Assembly (NCBI GenBank): GCA_037447605.1
Contig: CM074805.1
Coordinates: 3,837,320 to 3,901,319 of the forward strand
Reading direction: 5' to 3'
Source of the DNA: Zygnema circumcarinatum
Lineage: Eukaryota; Streptophyta; Zygnematophyceae; Zygnematales; Zygnemataceae
Length of the DNA stretch: 64,000 nucleotides
Below are positions 12,131 to 24,211 of this stretch, piece after piece. The notes beneath the pieces are model-generated. The model was not told the DNA's origin. It did not search any database and saw nothing but the letters and a program-made list of their open reading frames with translations. The stretch's first letter is position 1. Each line of letters opens with the position of its first letter. A program made the translations under genes and the position numbers.

Positions 12131-12989
12131 GTCGCTGTGTGGCCTAGTAGCGGGTGTTATTTGAAGTTTTTGGAGCTGGCGAGGAGGGGGAGGGAGACGG
12201 AGAGGGGAGGAATGCAGAGGAGGATTATTGGAAACATTTGTATGGGGGGAGGATGGTCATAAACACCCACTCTTCTCCGGCGCAGGTGAGAGCCTGCACT
12301 GCAGAAGAAGGATGGCGAAGCAGGATGGGAATCATGCGTGTGGTCTTGCACGATCGTATATTGTGTGCATACCAATGGAGATCATTGCTGAGAAGTTTAT
12401 CTCAAGAGATCACACTTACGATAATTATCTGCATGCTGAAGGGCTATCCGCTTATAAGTTTAGCTCGTTCAAAGGAGATATGGTTTTGAAGTTAGCAGCA
12501 AGCGTGCAAGCATTGCTTGTGCTTTCCTTCTGATCTTATAGACCATGCCTCTCTAAGGAAATCTTCAAACATGTAGTCAGACGTATTCAAGCGCTGTTAC
12601 AAACACTATTCACCTTACTTAGAGCGAGGAGGTTCCGGACCATCTGTCTTTGTCAACAAAAAAAGCATCGGGATTGCATAAGTGGATTGCTAATGGCAAA
12701 AGAAAGGAAAGGTCACAAGGTCAACATGCACAAATAATCAGAGCAGGTGTCGATAGCGTGCGCTTGGATTTCTAGGGTTTTCCTGATGTGCATTCGTGCA
12801 TGGTGGCAGCTAGCAGGCAAGCTGTTCTTGGAGAGCCACTGGAATGTTCGATCTTCCAAAGTGCACTTTGTTCTGAGGAAGGGAAGTCTTCTGGCAGATA
12901 ACAACCAACCATTCAGTACTGGACTGCTGTCGTCCAAAGCTTTGCAAGCTTCGCTTCACCGGAAGTGTCCGGGCACTCCAGCAAGTACT

Positions 12990-15220
12990 ATGGCTGTCCT
13001 TGATGTTCCGGAGATTCCGAAAGGTAGGTTTGTTTGTGTGCTGCTCCCCTTGTTTTTTAAAGTTTCTCTGCTGGTTGCGTTGAAGGAATAGTAACGGTAT
13101 TGGACTTCGAGCTGTCGGATGTGGTAGGATCCGGGGCCCATCGGATCTATCATAAACCTTTTAACCAATGTGCCCTTCTGCTTAACTTTCTGGGTCGAAC
13201 AGTATAACCACTTAGTGATTAGCTTGTCAGGGGCCTCTCACAAAGCATCAAGGAAGGCTCTTTTCAATGCTGTCACTACAAGCACAGCAGTCTCGACGAA
13301 CTGGTTAGGCAAACCGCAAGATATTTGAAAATCAATGAAGCCATTGGTTCGTAATGCACGACTTCATCACTCCGGTCAATGGGGGAACATCTTTCTTTGA
13401 GGCTGTTAAAGCCAGTTAAGTTCACTGGCAAGTAAAACCCTGAAGTTCACCCTGAAGTCTAAACCATGTCTATTCTGCCGTGACTGCACGCTCAATAGCT
13501 CTAATTCAGGTGAAGCAGATCAGCCATGTACCTGTATGGTTCCAGTGCATCCCCAAATTGTGAGCTGCATAAACAGCGGACATTTTCACTGATACGACAC
13601 CTTGTGAATGAACGAATACCAGCAACGGGCAAACCTTTTCCTCCAGTGGACCACCTGCAAGCAGTCTTGTTCGATGTCGACGGAACTCTCGCCAACTCGG
13701 ACCCTTTGCACTACCTGGCCTTTCGTGAAATTTTGCAGGAGGTGAGAAAAGAGACTTTTTGCACATCTCCCTGTGCAAATGGCACCTCGAAGTTGTTCTC
13801 GAAGTCTGGTTGCAGATGATAGCGTAGTGAAGGAACCAATGCAGTTTCACATTGCAGACGACTGCAGCTTTTCTATGAAGACTGGCGCTAAGTACCCCTT
13901 GTCCGTTTGCATTAAGACGAGAGTAGCATGTCGCTCTGGAGAAGTTACTGGCAACGGACTCTTGCAATAGTCCAGCATTTGACTAACAGTAGTTGTTTGC
14001 TTGCAGGTCGGCTTTCAAGGCGGGGTTCCAATTGATGAGGAATTCTTCAACACACGCATAAGTGGCAGGCACAATCCCGACATTGGAGCGGACCTTTTTC
14101 CCGACTGGCCAGTGGCTGAGAGGGACGCTCTTCTGGTGGAGAAGGAGGCACGCTTCAGGAAGTAAGCCTCCGTCAATTTACATGGCACAGCGTGTCCTCC
14201 ATTCTGAAAATCCTCTTAAAAATGGAGGACATGCTGTTAGGAGCTTCTTGAACTGTGCATGGCAGTTTGCACTTTGCAGGCTGCGTTGAAATACTTTCTT
14301 GTTATCCTAGATTTCAGACCTGGTTGGTGATTTCTTTCTATATTACCGAGGCCGTCTGCTTCTTATTTCCATGAGAGAAATTATCATCATGCAACCAAGT
14401 AATCATGCAGATCGCGCTGGTTGCGGCCTGTTCGCGGCTCGATTTCAGCAAGAAGCAATAAGGACCCATAGCAAGCTGGAAATTGGGTGTGGTCTGGGCC
14501 AGAGTGGCAGCTGAGACGCTTGAGGAAGTGAAGGGCCTGCATCGACTATGTGAGTGGATCAAGGCGCGCGGAATTCGGCGGGTAGCTGTTACTAATGCCC
14601 CACGGGAGAATGCAGAGCAGATGATTGCGTCTCTGGGGCTCTCTTCCTTCTTTGAAGCCCTTGTCATTGGGTCGGAATGCGAGCGAGCTAAGCCATTTCC
14701 AGATCCCTATTTGAAGGGACTGGAGTGGCTGGGCGTGTCGCCCGACCATGCGTTCGCTGTAGAGGTAAGGTTCTTGCAAGCTTTTCCACTACCGCGGAAG
14801 GCTCTCAGATACTCCACCATTTGAGGGGCCTTCGCAAGATCATGACTTTCACAAAAGTAATGGAAGACGTGCTGCATTCGTGCGTGATTTGATGCCTGTT
14901 TGCAGAGTAGAAAGGGGTCAAGTCTGAAATTGAAGGTGTGGGCAGGACTTATACATCAAAACTTTACAAAGGCTAAAGACAGTCGAAACTATGGAAACCT
15001 TAAGAACCTTCTTGAATGGGTTTTGAACTTTCTTTGCCTTATGCCCTCACTTCTACAGGATTCTCCCTCAGGAATGAGGGCTGCTGTGGCTGCGGGTTTG
15101 CCCACCATCGGCATCCTCACAGGGCAGAAGGCGCCTGTGCTTGAAGCAGTCGGCGCAGCTTTCACCATTACTGACTTCGAGGACCCCAAATTGTGGGAAA
15201 AGCTCGAGCCTGCTTCGTGA
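12990..15220 (+). CDS. HAD-superfamily sugar phosphatase, SGPP type
   Basis: Exons 12990-13023, 13623-13741, 14007-14161, 14503-14764, 15059-15220 sum to 732 nt, giving 243 residues, essentially the length of Arabidopsis SGPP. All four HAD motifs are intact: motif I FDVDGTLANSD (Asp29/Asp31), motif II AVTNAPRENAE, motif III Lys in AKPFPDPYLKGL, and motif IV VEDSPSGMRAAVAAG, which is split by the last intron. The family cap segment GVPIDEEFFNTRISGRHN is clear. SGPP-type enzymes hydrolyse small sugar and polyol phosphates in the cytosol. I chose the ATG at 12990 because MAVLDVPEIPK splices in phase into ATGKPFPPVDHLQAVLF. An open frame extends in phase to an ATG at 12747 and could add about 81 residues, perhaps an organellar presequence. 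A strong G-box block lies about 0.9 kb upstream. Confidence 0.93.
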
Positions 15221-16791
15221 TAGTTTATTAATTATGAGCAAGTAACCGAACATTGCCGATTGGTTTGGAATGTTGTAGGGAGGCCGTGACAGCATCCACA
15301 AAATTCGGTGATTCCGTAGCAGATTGCAGCGAGATTATTATCAAGCCTTGTACATTTTTTGGCCCTTTTCCAATTTTTGGCCCTTTTTGAGAGGCCTGCT
15401 TTGATCCATGTATGCCCTCATTCAACTGAAGGGAGTCAGAAGCTTTCGTTAAGCGCGGGATTCTAGGGATGCGCTGTACATTGTTCAGCCAATAAGTGCA
15501 GGCATGATGCAAATAGCTTAGACTACGGATTATTAGCAAAGGGAACCTCTTCTGGGAACTTGAATAGGTCTAGCCATGACTGTTTGAGGGACTTCTGAAT
15601 CCATATGTATAGATCTTAACTCTCCGTTGAAAATACCAGCGATCATGTCGATGATCGCCAATGACTGCATGAGGTAAAGGGCCGCGAGGGTGCGAAACTT
15701 GCAGGGAGGGAGATTGGGGTCATTGGAATGCTCTTCGAGTGATGGCTTGTGGCATTAGAGTTTTCTGAGCAACAAAATCTCCCACGTTTTCAAAGAAGGA
15801 GCAAGGTGCCTCCGTATAGAGGTAACGCCAGCAAAGAGGGCGTGTGAATGAACGCAGGAGGCAGCATGGGGCATGGGGTGATTGTGCATGGGCATGCCCC
15901 GACGCACTGCCGCTCAAAGCTGAAGGAAAATTGGAAGTGGCGCAACTGTCGCTAGAGGGGAAAGGGAGGGAGGGGATGGGGGTAAGCAGGGAACGATGAG
16001 GTTGAAAGTTGCGAATTGTCAACTCGTTGCATGAGGAGGATGCACTCGGACAATGAGAAAAAAAAATGCATGGTTCCAGGGAACTGAAACGCCAGACCGC
16101 CTGCAGGCCCATGAATGCGGTGTATGTCACAGAAGGGAATCAAAAGCCAGGGCACAGTCAAAGCTGAATTGCAGTACGCCCTTCAAGCCCTATTCCACAC
16201 TTCCAACAATTCAGCTCATGGGTCGCTCGAGGATGCCAGACGTCGGGGCTTAGGGAGGTTATAGAACCTGCATCTGGCAGGTGGCGGAGAGGGAGGAAGG
16301 GAGAGGCGCTGACGCTCTCCTTCCTGCAGCGGCGCCGCACATGGGACGACGCTGCGGCGTGAAACAGGGACGGCCCGCAGCGGGTTTCATGGAAAGGGCT
16401 GTCGGTCAACCGCATGATGTGACTGCCACGCTACGCGCATGCTTTTTAGGGTTCCTGACTTCCGGGGACACGGAGGAAACGGCGTGCATGCGAGTTGCAT
16501 CAACTTATCTCCGTTTGTAACTGGATATTCTCGGTTGAGAGAGAGCTTTAATCCCGGGCAGTTGCATCAGCCATGCAATGCGGCCCTTCAGCGGCTCGTT
16601 TGACTTGCTGCAGGGCATAGATTCGTATCGAAGGAGAATGAGTTTCTCGCAGTAGATTCTTGATCGAGGGGATAGATGGAACTGCTTTAAACATTGAAAT
16701 TTTACAGCAGTAAGCTGTAATCAGGCATTCAGCAGATTTCATCCGGTTTTTGGAGGAATTTGGTCGAATAAGTTAAGGTGGGGCGGGAGAC
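15221..16791. other. Intergenic region SGPP-PTEN2
   Basis: No convincing coding sequence. The overlapping frames near 15720-16415 on both strands lack domains. The last few hundred bases should contain the PTEN2 promoter and 5' untranslated sequence. Nothing else stands out. Confidence 0.4.
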
Positions 16792-19700
16792 ATGGTTGAA
16801 AATGCGGATGCAGGACCTGTAGCTGAAGCTTCTGCGTGTGATGTTTCAAAAACAGAGTCAGAGATAGAAAAACACGATGCAACCGCACAAGCAGACGTAT
16901 CAATGAACAATGACGAAGCGGATGTGAAGGGTAAGGAAGCAGAACAAAATGCAAGTGTTGCGGAAGCAGAAGGAGGGCCGACAGCAGTTACACGAGAAGT
17001 TACCATGGCTGAGGAGGGTATGGTCGCCAAGCCTGTGGAGGCATTGCCCGCTCTCGAGGGGACAACTGGCGTGCAAGAAGGGTCTGCGGGAAATGAAGGT
17101 GCAGCGGTAGCTGCAGACGAACAAGGGCCTCCTGCTGATTTGAATGACTCTTCTCCTACACCTGCAACTCAGGATGAGCTCTTGACAGAAAGCCAGGAGG
17201 AGAGTTTGGTGCCTGACGACCAACCGGATGTTTCCGATCCAGCACTTACAACTGAGAATTCTTCATCTTCAAAGATGGTTGCGAGCCCATCTGCTGAAGC
17301 CATCCTCGCTGTTCAAAAGCCCACATCGGAAGGACTAAGCAACAAGAGAAATACCCAAAACTCTTCAACTGGAACGCCTCAGGGCTCCAGTAGCTTCGGA
17401 TTTTTCAACAGATTACCAGCATTTCGCTCAACTTCAGGTTTTGCGGGATCAGGGGGCGTAGGGGAGAAGCAGCAAAGTCAGGTTTTCACTGGAGCAGCTG
17501 TTTCGTCTAATGCTAGGGAGGTTTTGAAAGGAGCTGAGAAGCTCCAAGAGAGTGCTAAAACCGCCATAAGTAGCTTTCTCTCTAACTCCAATTTTAGTAA
17601 AGGCTTACTAGACTCGCATTACGACAAGGTACCGCTCGTGGACACTCCTTCAGACAGTAAACCAGTTTTGGCTTCTGGCCAGTTTGGTAGCATGTGGAAG
17701 CAATTAGCCTCGTTGCCCTTGACAGGTGTCGGAGCCACAGTTTCCTCAGGCACGGCAGGAAACCCTAATATCCGGCACCAGGTGCCATCTACAGTTACGA
17801 AAAAGCCTGTCACAATTGCCTCTAAAGTTGAGCCTGTGTCTGTGCAAAATGGAGCTGCAGCAGATGGAGCTGAAAGCAGTCTCGTGAAGTCTGATGCTGC
17901 AGCTGCGAACGAGGTCGAGATGGCACCCTCTGCACAAGAGATTGAAAATGTTTCATCAGGTGCTAAAACGAGCGAAGGAATAGATTCAAAAATCGAGGTG
18001 AAAGCTGAAACTTCAGCTGACACACCAAGCAATATGACTCTTCCTGTGAAAGGCAGTGTAGCTGGAAAAGGAACAGCGACTGGAACAGGAACTATTGGCT
18101 TGTTAACGAAAAACATCCTCGACGGTTCAAAAACGTCCTTGAAGGTCATTCAGACTAAAGCACGGCATATGGTTTCGCAGAATAAGCGCAGGTATCAGGT
18201 CAGTGGACAAACCCTTTTCCCTGTTGACTATCAGTAGCCTGGCCTGTTATTCTTTGAACGTATGGAGTTAGTAATTTATAGCTGTGATTCATGCAGGAGG
18301 ATGGCTTTGACCTGGATATGGCCTATGTAACTGAAAACATCATTGCAATGGGCTTCCCTGGAGGAGACATCAGCTCCGGAATCATTGGTTATGTGGAGGT
18401 GAGGGGTATTTACTTGGAAAACAACAATTGTGGACATTGTCACCTGAATCTGTCTAGAGGTACTTGTCAGCAATGACACGCTAAACCTTGGCGGGTATCC
18501 AGATTCGTTTAAAGCTAGAATCGTCCAAGAGTTGATTGTTGATTATCCTGGGATTTGATGGCAGGGTTTCTACCGCAACCACATGGAAGATGTGATTCGG
18601 TTCTTGGAAACACGCCACAAAGTACGCAACTATCTACTTTGCTCTGTTTTTTAGCTTCAAGAATGTTTGTGGTTTGCTTGCAATTAAGAATAAGCGTGGC
18701 ACTAGAACAAATGCTTGGTTGATTTGCACGAGTTGGCTTAGCCACATCAGAGTTTGACAGGACAAATAGGGAACTTCGCCTAGACTTGATTACAGATTGG
18801 CTTTGGTTTAGCCATAGTGCTACTAACTGATATGAAGATATCCAGTCTGAGGTACAAGATCTAGTCACAGAAATTCCATTGTGGCGGCACTCTTGGAAAT
18901 TCTCCTAAAAGATTGCAGCCATTTTTGTAGCTGAACATGAAGTCCATTAGCGCATTCTGGATTAGAAATTTTGGCAATAAGGAAGAGTAAACTTTTATTC
19001 CGGACCCCAGTGATGTCCATTTTGCCCATTGAAGCTGCTTGTTCTCATTCACTTCTATAGCTTTGTTTCACAGTCTTTCAACTTACGCAGGATTAACCGT
19101 GAGGCAAGACACTGGATGTGCAGGAGAAATACAAAGTCTACAATCTCTGCTCAGAGCGGCTTTACGATGCGGCCCTGTTTGAGGGCAAGGTGAGCTTCCG
19201 CCAAGGATTCATCCTTAAGGAGGGCTCACATTCTTCAGTGTACTTACAAGTCAAACTGTCAGATCAGTACAGAAGTACATCTTTTTCATGCTGAGTGAAC
19301 TAACTGAAGTGGGATTGTAAGTCCTACTTCCTAGAAAACTCGTGAGAATCAATATATAGCCTACGCTTAGCTTGGTAAACTTGACAAGCCATTTGGGCCA
19401 AAACCTGCAAGAACGTACCCCGCCTTTTGGGCTCACAAGCAGTTCAGTTTTCTGCAGGTCGCCACATTTCCCTTTGAAGACCACAACTGCCCCCCCCTCT
19501 CCCTGCTCATGGCCTTCTGCGAGAGCGCCTACGATTGGCTCAAGGGCGGACTGGACCGCGTCTGTGTGGTGCACTGCCGGGCGGGGATGGCACGGACAGG
19601 ACTTATGGTCTGCTGCCTGCTGCTCTATTCCAAGGTATGTATGGTATATGAGGGGGAAGGTCAATGCTTCCGGATGTAGCAGCTATTGCAAGTTGTTTGT

Positions 19701-22700
19701 ATTGCTGGGTCCGGAATGTCTTGTTTTGGCTAGAACTGCTGCATTTTTTGAATGGGTTTGCACTGCTGACATTTATAGGAAGTTCGTTTCACTTACAGTA
19801 ATTTGACGCGCAGTTGTTGACATGGAACTTTGGCACTGGCAGGTTTTCACTTCGGTAGAGGAAGCAGTCGTATACTACAACAACAAGCGCACCACTGATG
19901 GCAAAGCACTTGTCCTTCCCAGCCAAGTGGTCAGCACTTGAGACACACAAACCATGTCGTCTGCAAAGACTGATGAAATGCGTTCGTTGGATATGTAGCC
20001 AACCACTAGGGGCTGTCGAGTGTGTGTAGCTTCCATTACTTGAAGACTACTTGACTACTGCTACTTGACCTAAGGAGCTATGTACTTAGCTGTATAGAAC
20101 TTCAATCTGACGTAGAATGGGGTTATTCTGGGCAGCGTTACGTCCATTACTTCAATCGTATCCTCACTGACTTCGATTCCATCACTCCATCCCCTCGCAA
20201 GTAAGCCGAGTCTGCTATGAATTATTCACAGTCCTAGTTTACGAGTTGAGCTCTCTGTTTGTCTATCATGTTTTGTTTGTCAGTGCCTATTTCTCCATTG
20301 CCTATTTTGGCGAGCATGCTTCACAAATGTAGACAGGCACACATAAACTAACTTTGGAACTTTATCTCACCATGTCTACCCGCCAGATGTATACTCAGAG
20401 GCATTCGACTGCACAAGTGTCCATATTGGATCCGTCCGGGCATTACTGTGTCCAACCATTCAGGTAGTTTCCAGATAGCCACAAACTACTTTTGCATGCG
20501 TAGTTTTGAGATAAGCGTCCACTGTGGGATACATCAAGATTTGGGTCTACTTCCATCCATGCTTGGCGATTATGTCTATCGTTTGAGGCTTTGAGAAGGA
20601 ATGAAGAGCAACTAGGTCTTTGGCAAAAATATGAGGCAAAAATCCGTTTTGCAGGTGTACTATTCTCAAGTAGGCGGCATCCTCAAACTCGAGACCTGCT
20701 GGTGAGAGCTCATCGAGCAATACATTTGACTAGCCCATTATTGAGTTCTTCGCTTAGACTCTCACCATTCCAAACACAAATGTATGAGTTGCAGCCAACA
20801 ATCTTATCCTCTATCTGTGAAATAAGCCTTCAAAAGAACATGTGCCTCTGAAACCGGGAGTTTTCAAGACTGCCTTACCCAACTGGAGGCAAGAAGGAAT
20901 AGCATTGAGGGAAGGGTTGGATATGTGAAGTATCCATCTTTTGGGGCCTTCGGTTTCAAAAATAGCAAGGATAGCGTTAGTGTCAAGTACATTGGCGAGA
21001 GTCTCTGTAGTCTTGTTTGCATTCCGCGGTGCTTGAAATTCAGTCCTTAGAAGAGGTAAACTGAGGCTTTTGGGTTCAGAAACACTCAGATGATCATGTA
21101 ATATGGTGAATATGGTGAATGGGGTCACCAGCCGGATGACATTTGGCACAATGCCCCGCGCAAAGGAGTGGTAGTGTTCGCATTGCCGGGAGAGCGGTGT
21201 GTGGCAGAGGTTGCCGGTGACTTCAAGATTTCATTCCAAGATCGTCATGGGGACTTCTACTGGTGAGTGCATTGAGCTTACCAAGTTGGTGAAATATATA
21301 ACATATGGAAGGGCTTAATTATGCATTCCGGTCCAGGTGTCAACACCCTTATCTTTCCTGCCTGATGGGTTTGAGGGAGAGGAAGGGATGTTGTGGTAAC
21401 AGCTGGCTGAACACGAGCATGATGCAAACTCGGCAAATTCTGAATACTGGTGACCTGGATGGTTTCGACAAGGTATTTTCTTCTGCTTTTATCGAATGTC
21501 GTAGGGGACAACCATGATAGAGAGCGATTATCGTGTGAATTCTCAAAACAGCCTTTGGAAAAACCTCGGACATTCACAGCCGTGAATGTACACCACTCTC
21601 CCATTACTCGCCGTTCGTGTTGAACTTTTTTGTGCGGATAGGATACCTAGCACATAATTGAATGCTCACTATGTTTCGAATTGAACGCTCACTATGTTCC
21701 CACTGCCTTCTCGAACCTCAAATCTTACTTTTGGGGCTTGTTTACGGTGCGCAGAGAAGGCTGGGTTCTCCGGGTTTCCAAGTGGAGGTGGTAGTGCTCG
21801 ACCATGATTCCCCTCTACCCAGTAAGCCAAAGCCCCTCCCTCCTCCTGCAACCGACAGTTCTAAGGTCCCCCCCAAAGCCTCTGCACCCCAAGGGCCGAG
21901 CGCACTGTCAGCAGCAGCAACAGCGGCTGCCAGTGCAACGGTGAATGCATTTCAAGCCTTTGTTGGTGGGGGGGCTCCCGCTGGAGAGAAAGGAGAGAGA
22001 AAGGGGGGTGTAGCGGCAGATAGTGCGAGCAGAGGAAGGGTATCTCCTGGGCAAAAAGTGAGGGAAGCGGAAGCAGGGCCAGCTGTAGCTTCCAGCCCGT
22101 CTTTGCATAAAGTAGAAGAAGATGTGGGCGTACTGGGGAATGATGATATCTTCAGTGACAGTGATTCGGAGGAGGAGGAAAGCAAAGCAATGGAAGATCA
22201 AGGCAAGCGGCAGAAAGGGGCTGCCGAGCAGCCAGTTTCAGGTTCTGGGCAGGGTGAAGCAGGAAACCCTGCCCCAGGAACAGCCGCTGCAGCTCTGAAT
22301 TTATTCACAAGTGCTCTCACGTCATCTGTGAAGGACCTGGGAGATGGATTCAATGCTATGGGAGGAGTGAGTTTGAGAAACGCAATGGACTCCTTTCGAA
22401 TGGGCAACCCGGCGGCACAAAAAGAGGCCTTTAGCAGTTCTGGCTCGATTAGAGCTGCTGCTGCGGAGGATAAGTCAAGCGGTGGTGAGAGAAGGCAGGC
22501 TCCAATATTGAGGGGAGGGTCGGGTGCAAATGTGGCCTCGCTTGATGTGCCGGGTGAGGAGGAGTTCATTCCCTTGACTGAGCTTTTTCGGTGTCTTGTT
22601 GTTCATGATGTTGGCTTAAAGGGTACGAAGTCATGGAGTCAGAGGTAGACCGGTCATTTTTTTTGAGAACAGAAAGTTGTACGTTTGGACAAGTACGATA

Positions 22701-23150
22701 ATTGCCAGGTAGCAGGAGCAGCTTGCGGGAGGAATAGAATCTATGTGAGTTCAGTCTTTCAGAATGCTAGGAAGAGTCCTGGGTTACGGTGTTGTCCTTG
22801 GCTTCCTTCTGCGAACTTCCGTTCTGCGGATGCACTGACCATTGACGATAGTCCTTTCTATGGCAGCTGTTCCTCATGCCGACCCCGGGAAAGAGCTATC
22901 AAGGGAGGGTAGCAGCTTAAGTATACCTTCGATGAAGGCGGAGAGCTCGACCCGTGACTCTGGAGAGAGAGAGGGTGCCACATCACTACTGGGGAAGGCG
23001 GAATCAGTATATCTTTCTGACGGAGCTGCGGGGAATGAAGGACCGATTTCGTCACACTCGAGCGACTTCAAGGCCTTGGCTGCTGCCAGCTCAGCGGACA
23101 TGTCAGTGTTCACATTTGGGGACGATGAGGACTTCGATGATGAGCAGTGA
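16792..23150 (+). CDS. PTEN2-type dual-specificity / phosphoinositide 3-phosphatase
   Basis: Thirteen exons: 16792-18198, 18297-18398, 18565-18621, 19124-19189, 19458-19634, 19843-19926, 20136-20200, 20387-20463, 20655-20701, 21132-21262, 21403-21472, 21755-22622, 22867-23150. They sum to 3435 nt, giving 1144 residues. Catalytic domain: RRYQEDGFDLDMAYVTENII, YNLCSERLYDAALFEGKVA, FPFDDHNCPP, then the P-loop HCRAGMARTG with catalytic Cys near residue 584 and its Arg intact. The C2-like domain follows (RYVHYFNRILTDFD, CILRGIRLHKCPYWIRPGI, KGVVVFALPGERCVAEVAGD, LNTSMMQTRQILNTGDLDGF, GFQVEVVVLDHD). The tail is long and acidic (DIFSDSDSEEEES) and ends SVFTFGDDEDFDDEQ, as in plant PTEN2. Unusual: the region before the catalytic domain is about 465 residues of Ser/Ala/Glu-rich low complexity, so the protein is nearly twice Arabidopsis PTEN2a. 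Family function is removal of the 3-phosphate from phosphoinositides. Confidence 0.95.
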
Positions 23151-24211
23151 TGATCTCATGCTTTAAATGGACGATGGGACTTCTCGTCAATTGAAGGCGA
23201 CCATGGTTCCCCCAAGGAATGCCACACAGATGACACTGCGGCCTTACTTTGAATGAAGGCGAACAAAAAACTTGTCGCGAGACGACGCATCAAGATGTGT
23301 AAAATACATAGAACTACTACCGGATTGTGACTTAATACTATTTGGGTCCTTCGAAAACAATGACGCGAGACAATCTGGGTGCCGAAGTTTAGAAATCTTT
23401 GCTTTTAGGCTGTCGCAAGTGGATCTTTCGAATTTACATGGAACCAATGTAAAGTGCTGGACAGACAAGCCGAGATGTATTGCCAACGGACCGAGAATGT
23501 ATCCTGACTGCTGCCACTTAGGCCTTGCAATTAATATTACAATCTGCAATTTCAACATCTGGATGCTATGATCATCATGGTGCTTGTGTGCGCTTCGGAC
23601 TCCTCAGAAGGACCGTGCGACGTTGATCTTGAACTTGATTTGCCGACTACAGACACATAAACGTGACCAACACGGAGGAGTCGAGACATGGAATGCTCTG
23701 CTGACCGACGATATTGATGCACTTGATCTCCGTGAACCCGACCAGCACAACGGAACTGCTAACTATACCAACATATGAAAGCTATGGAAAAGAGCACATG
23801 GCCCCAGAGAGTCGTGGAACGCAGCTGTCAAACCCTGTGCTAGATTGCGCCATGGCGGCTGCTCAGTCATCACATGGAAATGCAGTTTAGCGATCGCCAC
23901 TGACTCTTTATTAGAGATGGAAGCTTTACTCCACCGTTCTGATAGAAACAACGAAAAGTCGACGAGCCTGACATCCAACCAATATCCGTAGTCAGACGTG
24001 CAATACAAATCCTTGGCAAAGTAATTCTGCTCTATTGACACGCTTGCTACGAATTAGACCCCACAACCAACTAATGCATGGACGAGGCATTCGCCAAACA
24101 GTTGCACAAAGCGCAACCTTCAAGTCAGCCCAACCATAAAGCACGAGTCTCCCTGCCCACCGGCTTCTCTGATTCGACTTTTTTCTAAACACGCGCGACC
24201 ATGGCCTAGCC
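23151..24211. other. Convergent intergenic region PTEN2 / RNA-binding protein
   Basis: The two genes end tail to tail here. I see no conserved open frame, RNA gene or clear repeat. It presumably holds both 3' untranslated regions. Confidence 0.4.
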
